A DNA stretch of 64,000 bases, taken from contig CAJNOI010000103.1 of the NCBI GenBank assembly GCA_905250115.1, forward strand, positions 172,280 to 236,279, given 5' to 3'. Positions 49,237-59,570 of this stretch are shown here, in pieces. The notes under the pieces are model-generated. The model made no database searches and was not told the DNA's origin. It worked only from the letters and a program-made list of their open reading frames with translations. A program made the position numbers and the translations under genes. This stretch comes from Adineta steineri. Its lineage: Eukaryota; Rotifera; Eurotatoria; Adinetida; Adinetidae. The stretch's first letter is position 1; each line of letters opens with the position of its first letter.

Positions 49237-51651
49237 ATGAGTTATATTATGTATATGTTAATATTTTTATTAATAATTGTTGGCTATAATTGTGATATAA
49301 AAATAGTAATTGATGATTTAAAAGATGATTATAATATAAGTATTAACAATCGGATATGGCTTCGTTCATCCTACACAAGTTTATACAATTCAAATCAATG
49401 GTTTACAACAAAGAATAATGAATCTCTTCATTTAATTGGAAAGAATTTTAATGAAGGAGATGATTTAATATTAGGACAATGGAATGAAACTGAATTTATT
49501 TATAATTTTAATTCAGATGAAAAATCCATTAATGTAACAGGAAGAATTCGTCAATGGAAATTATTCTCCGCAATAACATTTTATTTTGATAATGATTTAT
49601 TTGATTTAAATAATGATATATTACTTGATATGGATAGAGTGAGAACAGTTTTTCCTTCATTTTATATTGAAAAATTCAAGGAAGATGATCAACGAGCTTA
49701 TTTTACATTTGCAGGTATTTATTTTATTAATTTAATAAATAATTGTTGTTTTTTTCTTGATTAAGGAATGATGTTGGGAGATTTAGAAAAACATGCAGGA
49801 ATATGGGATTCAAAAAGTCACTTTGAAAAAAGTGGAATGAGTGGCGGACCATTTATAATATTTAATTCAACACAAAATGGTCAAGGTGATGCAATTCTAA
49901 TTAGTCCATTTTCTCAATTTATGTCAAGTTCTTTAAGTATAAATGGAAATATTTTAGAATATGGTTATATGGGTTCAATTAAAACAATTCCAAAAAATTC
50001 AACAAATTCTTTAATTATTTTTTATTCATCCAATGGTATAAATCAACTTATAGATGAATGGGGAAAATTAATGCGTTTAGTTTATAATAAAACATTGAAA
50101 TATCGTTCAGATGATTTAACTATAAATTATCTTGGTTATTATACAGATAATGGAGCTTATTATTATTATCATACAGAATCTCAAATGAATTATGAAGAAA
50201 CAATAATTGAAATAAAAAAAAATTTAACAATTCCAATTCAATATATTCAATTAGATTCTTGGTGGTATTATAAAAGTTTAGCTGATGGAGTTTCAGAATG
50301 GACTGCTCGCCCGGATATATTTCCTGATGGTCTTGAAGGATTAAATAAAAAATTGACAAATCTTCCATTAGCAGCACATAATAGATATTGGTCATCTGAT
50401 ACAATATATACAAAAAATTATTCTTTTATAATTGATAATTTAAATTTAAAAAGTCTTCCATTAGGTAATGATTCATTTTGGATTGATTTATTTAATTATT
50501 CATCAACAAATTGGAATTTAATATTATATGAACAAGATTGGATGAATCATCAAACAATTGATTTTATTCCAACACGTCAAGAATTTGATCTTGGAAGACA
50601 ATGGTTAATATCAATGGGTAATGCAGCTAATTTATTTAATATAAATATTCAATATTGTATGAGTTTACCACGACATGCTCTTCAATCATTAGAAATTGAT
50701 CGTGTTACACAAGCAAGAGTATCCGATGATTATTATGTTCATATTGTTAATAAAATTCCACAATGGAAAATTGGTATATCATCAATGTTAGCTAATGCTC
50801 TTGGTTTAGCACCATTTAAAGATGTTTTCTGGTCAAATTCAATTCAACCAGGTGCTCCTTATAAAGTAACAGCTCGAGAACCATTACCTGATAGAGAAAT
50901 TCTAATAGCGACTCTTTCGACTGGTCCAGTAGCTGTTGCTGATAGTATTAATTATATTGATAATATACGTATTATGAAATGTTGTCGACAAGATGGTCTT
51001 ATTTTAAAACCATCACGACCTTTAACAATGATTGATTTATTAATATCTGATTGGGCATTGTATAAAGGTTTTAAACAAGGAGAACTTTATTCTACACAAA
51101 CCATTATGTAATTTAATTCGTTTGTTTTTGTTTTACAAAAATTCTATTATTCATTTTTTCTTGTATTTAGAAATGAACAAATATTTTCAATAATATTTGC
51201 ATCATCAATGATACGTAATTATTCAATAATACCTTCGATGATTGGATCACCTTCTGGAATAATATGGTCATTTGACAATCCATATGAATTATTTACTTTT
51301 GATGAAAATCATTCACTTTTTATATCAACCGAAAAATGTAATGATACAACATTTTGTTTATGGTATAGTTCACCTATATGGCAATTTAATGATTCATTAT
51401 CAACGAAATATGTTTTTATGGGTGAACTTAATAAATGGACATTTGTTAGTCAACAAAGATTTTCTTCTCTCAATTTAAATTCTGAAAATACTCAAATGAC
51501 AATCATAATTAACGGTGCTCCAAATGAACTTGTAGATGTTTTTGTTTATCATTCCAAATTTGAATCTATTATTCATCTTGTATGTAGTCTTTCTAATAGT
51601 AACGCTCAAGCACAACTAATAATAAATCCTGTGAATGTTACTTGCGTATAA
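49237..51651 (+). CDS. secreted glycosidase-like protein (alpha-galactosidase/GH36-GH31 type barrel, tentative)
   Basis: Three exons, 49237-49714, 49766-51107 and 51171-51651, give 766 residues. It starts with a signal peptide (MLIFLLIIVGYNC). About 25 N-x-S/T sites suggest a heavily glycosylated exported protein. The N-terminal third is beta-rich. The middle has LGYYTDNGAYYYYH, then PIQYIQLDSWWYYK, a strand-plus-acid block like that of GH36 and related alpha-glycosidase barrels. Later come LYEQDWM, YCMSLPRHALQS, TQARVSDDY and an F-W-S-N block. Acidic residues in QLDSWWYY, YEQDWM and VSDDY are candidates for catalysis. The C-terminal 160 residues form a beta-type domain. I cannot name the exact family; GH36 or raffinose-synthase-like is the best guess. 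Only two introns split this long gene. Confidence 0.6.
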
Positions 51652-52711
51652 AATAAAATAAAATAAAAATTGTTTTTCATCAAAATAATAATTATAATGT
51701 ACAAGTATAAATACTATACTTGAACGTATCACAATAAGCTATATTTCAACTAAGAAATAATATTGTCTACTATGTTCTTTAATGCATCAATATAAATAAG
51801 TAAGAGTGCAACTATACGTCTATTCTGTCAGTTTAAAACTGTGTGAATCCGTACGCAAAGTATGGATGTCAACATCAGACAATTTGTTTTTTTCGTTGAT
51901 TATTCTAGTCATAGTAATTTTATTTCACTATGATTTTCTTTAGTTCAATATACGGTACTCACAGAATTCTGTTTCTAATCATGTGACTCCTTATATGACA
52001 ATTATATATAAAATCAGAGGATGAATGTAGATATTGTCCTTCTTAATTCTATGATAAATGAATCTTATTCGATATCTATTTCTGGTTTGTTGAGTGCAGT
52101 CAGTTACATGAATTAAGCTCCGAATAAAAGTAATTCCATTCAGATAGATTTAATCAATTTCTTTTGTATGTAACAAATATTGTTCGAGGAGATCATATTC
52201 TTCCAAACAATGCAATAAATAATATAGTTTTCTCATTATCATGATTCGCATTATTTCTGTTTTATTTATGATTTATATCGTCCGTATTTGTATTATTTTC
52301 TCGTGCTCGTATACTGTTATTCTTTCAATATAATTTAAGAAAAGATTATTAGCAAAGAATATTTTTTCTCTTAGTTTGATTGTTACACTACAGTAGCCAT
52401 ATTCAAAGTGTACTCTTACAATATTCCTCTTTAATAGTGTTTGAAGGAATATTATAATATTGATTGGAAGATAGATTATCCAATAAAACAACTTTGTTCC
52501 TTTGACTATTGTGACTACTATATCTATATGCTCTGGTTCAGCTAGTTTCAGAGTGATCGATGAATATATCTTGACAGTTAAAATAATAAAAATTACATCT
52601 ATATCATTTTAGATCAATATATATATGTATATATTCGATAGCGTAAGGTATATAAAATATATCTGTATTTTTAATTCTTATTTTTTGCTTATATAGTGAT
52701 GCCAAATAATT
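51652..52711. other. intergenic, 1.1 kb, no gene seen
   Basis: AT-rich, between two plus-strand genes. A TATATATAT stretch lies at 52617-52634. A GCTTATATAG acceptor-like site ends 17 bases before the next ATG. Confidence 0.35.
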
Positions 52712-53563
52712 ATGGCACCAAATGAATATGTCGAAATACGGCTTGTATGCAAAGCTAACTATCTTGATCCACAATTAAAAACAAAACTACATGAAATTAG
52801 AGATAGTCTTAGACAAATACTTCATACAGGTATTAATGATTAAAATAAAAGAATAAAGTTATAATATTTGTTAATATAGGTCGAAGACGATTTGCTTTAA
52901 AAAAAGTACAACCGTGGAATAGTATAAAAGTTACATTTAATATTCCAAAAGAAGCAGCTGATCGACTTCATTTGCTTGCTGTTCAAGGAAATATACGTCT
53001 TATTGAGCTCGGTATACTTAGTGTAGAAATTGTAGGACAATCAAATACTGTTGTAGCTAATAATAATAATAAAAGTTCAACGGCAACAACAGCAGCAGCA
53101 ACAAATAGTATGTATTCATTTTATTATCTTTTAAAAAAGAAAGAAATTTTTATAATATAAATTTCAGATAAAGAATTAACGGCATCATCTATGCTTAATT
53201 CAACTCCTACACAAAATTCTGCATTAGATACTAAATTTGATATTCATCAACATAATAACAATGTTATGCAAACATCATCAACAAACGTAAATCATATTAA
53301 TACCACGAATCATTATGTATCTCAGCAAGTTATTCACCGACATGAACCAGTATTAAATCCTACTTATCCAACGAATAATAGTAAGAATAATATTTATATC
53401 AATGAAAACTTTATTATTCGACTTTATTCTAGATACAACGTCAAATTCTTATCATCATGATCATAGTACACCTGTAAATGGAACTAATTTACATGATTCC
53501 TGGTCAGACTATAAAATGAAAATTAATGGAGCACATTATTATCCATCGCAACATCGACAATGA
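52712..53563 (+). CDS. short protein with the NCOA6 N-terminal domain
   Basis: Four exons, 52712-52829, 52880-53107, 53168-53380 and 53433-53563, give 229 residues. Residues about 40-90 contain KVQPWNSIKVTFNIPKEAAD, then RLHLLAVQGN and LIELGILSVEI. This closely follows the N-terminal block of vertebrate nuclear receptor coactivator 6 (V-PWNS-V-VTFNIP-EAA-RL and LGILSVQI). The rest is low-complexity Asn/Thr/Ser/His, with polar repeats. Vertebrate NCOA6 is about 2000 residues with LXXLL motifs; no LXXLL box is seen here. It may be a reduced NCOA6, part of the KMT2C/D-associated coactivator machinery, or the first exons of a longer gene. The in-frame TGA at 53561 and lack of further frames downstream argue that it ends here. 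Confidence 0.75.
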
Positions 53564-54631
53564 ATTGATTTGGTAATTAATTAAGAAAATTTGTTCACAA
53601 TGACACTTTGATTATTATTTTGAATATTTTACTTATACTTGTTAATAACAGTGATTGAATGATTATTAGAATGAAATTATTATACAAGCGAATCGTTTTA
53701 CATTTTGTAAATAATAAGAATTGAATAGTTCGTATGGTTATATTCAAGTATCTTTGTTTTGTTTCATCTTACCCTCGATTACCATTCCACCAAATTAGTT
53801 GTTTTGATTTCACAACAGTTGTGTGTATGTGTATAAAACTTTTTTCCTTTTTTCTACGTTTGTTTTCTTATAAGAATTGTATATAGAAATCAATGAGAAT
53901 GAATGGTTCGGGTTTTTTTTTGTATTTCGCTTTTTATGATCTCTGTTTGACGATGTGTTATTATTCATGATTTCTTTTTTTTCTTTGTGGATATGTATTT
54001 GTTGACATTCGATGATAAAAGAATAATACCAATATCAATAAATTGACTTAGTTGGAATTTATTCAGTATTATATATTTTATCATATGGATGAAATTTCTG
54101 CCATTGACTCATTTTGATATTTGTTATGATCATAAAATTAGAGGCGATCTTGTGATGAAAATGTATCATTTGCCTTACTATAGAATATCTCATAATACTA
54201 TGTAATGAAATGAGATTTCAATGAGAGAAATTTATAAAAGCTATTAATATGAGTTATATTGTGTCATAATAATTGACAATAGCTATTATTTTTTTTACGA
54301 TCTGCAGAAGTTTTTTGCTATGAGATTTTACTTATCCATTGTATTGTCTTTGTTCTATAACTGATATATCATAAGTTTTTTTTTATATAGAGGAATAGCA
54401 CCGCTGCTCGTTTATTGAATAGAATAAAAGAAAAGTCAATTAAACATCGTACAAGAAGAGAAAAGCACATAAATGTATAATAAAAAAAGGACAATTTTCA
54501 CACCCTTGATTTACATCACATAGATGGAAAGTTAAATATATATATGGACACTATTTAATAATTGCAGCGATTGTATACAGATTGTTTATTAGATAAGAAT
54601 ATCGTTAACAGTTTCGTATAATTTATTATCA
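53564..54631. other. convergent intergenic region, 1.1 kb, no gene seen
   Basis: Between the 3' ends of the NCOA6-like gene (+) and cortactin (-). T-rich runs at 53845-53870 and 53910-53980. No conserved frame. Confidence 0.4.
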
Positions 54632-57333
54632 CTATATTTCTTCAACATAGTTGGATGGAAATAAGCCTGATCTCTGTCCGATTTTACCAAACCACCATTC
54701 CTCATGCATCTGAATATAAAAATAAATTATTTATTATTATCAAGCAAACAAAAAATAAGCCAATATCGTTTTTACCTTTTGAATATTTGTAATAATTTCA
54801 TTTTCTTCGAAACCTAATTCATCTTCTTCCGCTAAATACATTAGAATAAATGTTGTAAAAAGCAAAATAAAAAATTGTTTCATTTACTTTTTTGATAACT
54901 ATAACGAGCTACACATTTAATGCCTTCGTTATGATTATTATTATTTGATGGTTGTTCTGATGGAACAACTGATGTTGGCGATTGTGGTTGATTATATGAT
55001 GGGTGATCTTCAGCCCAATCATCATCATCATCTTCATGTGTTGGTGATGAAGTTTTTCGTTGTCGTAATAATGATGCTACATTAACATTACCAATAAATT
55101 TAATAGGTTCTTCTGTTTTCTCGTAATCGGGTATTGGTTGTTGTGGTTCATATTTGGGTATTGATTGTTGTGGTTCATATTTGTGAGCCATATTTTCATA
55201 TACAGTTGGAGCAGAGATTTGTGGTAGTGCTGGTGGTGGAGTTTCAGATCGATGAGTCGACGGTGGTGGTGATGCTTCTCGAACTGATGGCTGCTGTGGT
55301 GCTGGTGGTATTTCTGAATGATTGATTTTGCTGTGACCATTACTATTACCATTACTAGTTGGTTGTTGTTCGTTAACAGCTCGTTTATTTCTTTCTTCAG
55401 TAACACGTTTTGCAGCTTCTTCTTCTTGTTCTTTTTTCATATTTTCAAATCTTTAATATATATGTGTTATATGATTCTAAGATTAGCAATCTTTCTTTTG
55501 AAATTTACCTTGCTCGAATATTACCCACGCCTATACTACTACCAACAGGTGGTGCAGGTTTCTCCTCAACTTTTCGTTCTAAAAAAAAATTAATATAGAT
55601 TGCAAATTAATATTAACACTAAAATAAATTCATTTACCACTTGGTGGTGTTGCTGAAGTAGTCAATCGACTAGGTTCTTCTTTTTGAATACCATATTTAC
55701 CACCGAACCCAACGTTATAATCTAATATTCATATAGATATAGATATATTAGAAATAGAAAGGTAATTATAAGTAACCTTTTTGTGAGGAATGTTTTGGTA
55801 CTGCTTCTTTATGAGCAAAACCTACTGCCGATTTATCCTGTGCGTTTGGGTCAGTACCATATTTACCACCGAAACCTTTTGAAAAATCTAAAAGAAAAAG
55901 AAAAATATTTGTTTCTTTTTTCATTTTGATCAAAATAATAGTTCTAAAAACCTGTTTGTGATGGATGTTTTTCAACTTGTGCTTGATAATCGAAACCAAC
56001 AGCAGATTTATCTTTTGGACGTTCATCAACTCCATATGCACCACCAAAGCCTTTTTTACCATCTACAGTAAATTAAATAAATATACATAAATAATTAGCA
56101 ACATAAAAATACATTTAGTTAGATATTATACAGATGATTACTTCTTATTCTGCCATTATCCAAATAAATAGAAAAATGATTGCTATTTTAAAAGAGTAAT
56201 AATATAGGTAATCACTCAAAAGAATATCGAATTTAGTTCATATTCTTCAACTGCAATCCAACAATATTTATACCAACTGTCAGCATGTATTCAATTGTAT
56301 TTTATTATAAAAATCTATTACTCTACAAATACATCTTGATTATTAGTCACTTGGTAGTAATTATATACCATTATATTCAAACAGGTTATTAATAAGTAGT
56401 AAACTTTTTTCAAATATATTTTCCGAATTCTTCTACTTCATATAAAATATATCTTTATCATTATTTATATTTATTAATATTTAGAATATGACAATATAAA
56501 AGATAATGAATAGTTATTCAATAAATTGTTTGATAATCCAATCACGTCAAAACAAAAGATTTTTTCAACCAAATATGTAAATAGAGCCAGATAAAATGAA
56601 TTGAAACATGCAATAAATTTTCCAACTTATATTATACTTTACTCAATATTTGTTTCTAGAAATGATTTAGTGAACAAATTATACTAGCGAAATAATCATT
56701 GAGTGCATTCAAAATTCGAGCTTAAATTAATTAAAAACAAAATAACCTATATAGAATCGGAATATTACAAAATCTTCTAATTAAAACTATAGCAATCAAT
56801 AAGCGGATATAATCTATATAAAATCATGTGCAATATTTCTACCCTACCTGTTTGTGAGGAATGTTTGTTAAGATCAGTTCTATATGAAAAATCTACTGCA
56901 GACTAAAATTGAATAAGATTTATATATTAAAAATTGGAGTAGACAAAAAAAACAATAGAATTTACTTTGTCCATCACTTTATCAGTTCCATATTTTCCTC
57001 CATAACCACGATTAGGATTTGTACCTTGATAAATTTCTTTTACGGTACTATCAGCTGTTTTAACTTTTTCTTGAATAGATTTAAAATCTACATGATCAAT
57101 TCGACCAGATCCAGGTACACTTGTTGAACCATAACGTTGTGCTTTTTCATCTGTTTGATTCTATTTAAATAAAATAAAATAATTTCTTTGTTTATTTGTT
57201 TGTTTGTTTTTTAATTTGAAATCTATACTTCATAATTAATATCTGTTTCCCAATCATCATCTTTTGCATCAAATTTTGGTTTTGGTGCAGTTGGTTTAGC
57301 TATCGGCTTTTTTAAAGCTTCACGCCACGACAT
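54632..57333 (-). CDS. CTTN: cortactin (HCLS1/CTTN family) with 3.5 repeats and SH3
   Basis: About ten exons, starting at the ATG at 57333 and ending TAG at 54632. The N-terminus carries the acidic Arp2/3-binding motif KDDDWETD. Then come cortactin/HS1 repeats: [56 protein letters not shown] and a partial [11 protein letters not shown]. Vertebrate cortactin has 6.5. Next are a charged helix ([17 protein letters not shown]), a Pro-rich region with repeated KYEPQQ units and an acidic DDDDDWAED patch, and a C-terminal SH3 domain ([39 protein letters not shown]). Cortactin binds F-actin through the repeats and stabilises Arp2/3 branches. Repeats 1-3 sit in separate exons with introns after the S-Q-T/K. 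The intron between repeats 1 and 2 is about 790 bases. Confidence 0.93.
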
Positions 57334-57971
57334 TGTTAAGTTTGAAATATTTATTTAGAATGATTCATTTTTGACATAAAATTCCTCTGCTCAAGGAAAG
57401 GTTATATATTCTATCCAATCTCATGCCTGAAACGTCATAACTGCGATTTAATTGGATGAAATGGAGGCAAGTAAGCGACAAAAAGGTACAGGATGTCGTA
57501 TGATCGAATCTTAAAAAAACATCTGTATCCATTGAAGAATAACATATATTGTCTATTTTTATTATTCCATTTTGCTTAATTTCCAGAAACAATTGGCTAT
57601 TGTATTGTTTTCTTTTGGGTTGTTTTTGTGTATATATATATGTGTTATTGGTAAAATTAAGAAGAAATAAGACTTAAATTAATCAATCGTTTTTATTAGT
57701 ACGATGATTGTAATTGACAAAACATAATAGTAGATGAATCTAATATTTTTTTTTGGTTTTCACTAAGGAAGAATGACTGATTCTTTCTCTTTTTCTTGTT
57801 GAAATAGATATTATTATATAGCAGCTGTGACCTGTTTATTTATTTGAAATAGTAATGCATTGCTAAATATATCAGAAGTGTACGATATTTTGACGAGAGT
57901 ATTTTTTTATTGACATGAAAATTTACTGAAATTTTCCCTAGTAATTAATTTCTTATTTTATAGATTGTAAT
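57334..57971. promoter_or_regulatory. upstream region of divergent cortactin and selenoprotein F genes
   Basis: About 640 bases between divergent start codons. A TTTCTTATTTTATAG acceptor-like sequence ends eight bases before the selenoprotein F start. No other motif can be supported. Confidence 0.3.
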
Positions 57972-58560
57972 ATGCGTACTGCCGATTTTCTAGCGGCTTT
58001 TCTAAGCCAATTTCTTGCATGTATTGTATGTATATATATATTTTCAATTATATTATAATTTAATATGCATAAAATAATTTATAGGTTATTGCAGCGTCTG
58101 ACTCTTTATCACCAAATCAATGTTCTGACATTGGTTTTGCATCAAATAATTTAATGTGCTCAAGTTGTAATGATTTAAAACAATTTAAATTGGGTGAATT
58201 AGAAGGTTCATGTCGACAATGTTGTACACACGATGATGCTGATCAAGATGAAGGAGAAGGAAAAACAGTATGAAAAGATATTTTTTTAATACACTTAAAA
58301 AATATTTTTTTTCTTAGAAATATCATCGAGCTGTACTTCAAGTATGTTCCTGAAAATTAGGGCGCTATGCCCAAATTGCGGCGTTCATTAAAGGTGATCG
58401 CCCAGCTCGATTTCCATCGTTCAGTGTCCAATATGTTCGTGGTGCCGATCCAATATTAAATCTATTCAATGATCGCGATGAACAAGTTGAATCAATGGGC
58501 ATTGAAAAATGGGATACGGATACATTAACAGCCTTCCTCGAAGAAAATTTATCTCATTAA
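57972..58560 (+). CDS. SELENOF: selenoprotein F (15-kDa selenoprotein), Sec encoded by in-frame TGA
   Basis: Three exons, 57972-58025, 58085-58267 and 58318-58560, give 159 residues including one selenocysteine. Exon 1 is a signal peptide (FLAAFLSQFLACI). Exon 2 holds the UGGT-binding Cys-rich domain: CSDIGFASNNLMCSSCNDL and CRQCC. Exon 3 starts KYHRAVLQVCS, then TGA (58351-58353), then KLGRYAQIAAF, VQYVRGADPILNL and IEKWDTDTLTAFL, closing at TAA. This aligns block by block with vertebrate SELENOF, where the motif is C-G-U-K-L-G-R, so the TGA is Sec at residue 91 and the gene is not broken. SELENOF is an ER thioredoxin-like protein that works with UDP-glucose:glycoprotein glucosyltransferase in quality control. 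A standard gene caller would stop at the TGA or split it. Confidence 0.95.
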
Positions 58561-58650
58561 ATAGTTGCTCATCATATCAATATAATTAAATGATTCGTCT
58601 CTCATATTTGTTAAATGTATTTCTTTCTTAAAAATATGTATTGAAATATG

Positions 58651-58729
58651 TTCGTTTTATTTTCTTATTTCAAATGAACGAAAAACACTAAACCTAACAA
58701 GGCGTGATTTTCGTGATCGTTAAAACGAA
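58651..58729 (+). promoter_or_regulatory. SECIS element in the selenoprotein F 3' UTR
   Basis: Begins 91 bases after the stop. The lower helix pairs TTCGTTTTA (58651-58659) with TAAAACGAA (58721-58729), nine of nine. After an internal loop comes the quartet ATGA (58674-58677) opposite GA (58715-58716). The upper helix pairs ACGAAAAACAC (58678-58688) with GTGATTTTCGT (58704-58714), ten of eleven. The apical loop TAAACCTAACAAGGC carries the conserved unpaired A's. All defining parts of a eukaryotic SECIS are present, so this recruits SBP2 and eEFSec to recode the TGA. Confidence 0.9.
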
Positions 58730-59570
58730 TATATTTTAACAATTTTTAGAAAAATTCATCTAACTTCTATGTCATACGAAATATTTTTTTATATTTCTGT
58801 TATTATTTTTTTGTCCAGTTATTTTACCGAAAAAAAAATTCCACTTTTATATCAACATATATAATTTTTGATTAATTGATTTTCTTTAACAAAGATTCTC
58901 TGCAAATAAATGAAAAACGTATGATTTATAAAAAGAATTATAGGATATATTTCTCTATTTTATCACAGTCTAGACTCGATAGTATCATCAAACACTCTTT
59001 TACCTAACATTTATGATAATATGTATTGTCACAATAACCAAATTTTCAGTTTATTCTTAATATGAAATCGTTTATCCAATATATTATTATGGATTGACTT
59101 TTAAGAACATACACACTAAATTTAGCCTTGTCAGCCTTAAGGACTTCTCGTCCTGTATTAATACATATGTGTGGGAATCTGGAAAATCAAGAGTATCTTA
59201 ACCTTGTTTTGCTGATCATAATCAACAGTATTGCATATTAACCATCGAAGGCCAATTACTTTTTTTCTAAAGCAAAAGAACATCTATCATGTTTTAACCT
59301 AAATAATACAAAGGGCATAGACAGATGATATTGGCTGCAAACTTCATAATTATATTTGCCATTTAGCTAATTATATAATCAAATTTTTTGAGAAAAAAAA
59401 CTAACTTTATCTAAGATTTTTTTTAAATAAATTTATTAATTTAATTTTCACAATTAAAAATGATATAAATTGAACATTGTTAATATCTTCTTATATTTTG
59501 ATCAATTTATTATTATTATTTACATAGAAATTAACAACTGCAAACATTAAAACCAGAGGAAAATATTTAA
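58730..59570. other. convergent intergenic region, no gene seen
   Basis: About 840 AT-rich bases between the 3' ends of SELENOF (+) and the muscarinic receptor (-). No conserved frame. Confidence 0.4.

Noticed and set aside
50120-50413. Minus-strand frame inside the glycosidase-like gene
   Set aside because: Tyr/Leu-rich antisense shadow of a strongly protein-like plus-strand exon.
58318-58353. Premature stop making selenoprotein F a pseudogene
   Set aside because: The TGA is exactly at the family's Sec position, the frame stays conserved after it, and a SECIS is present.
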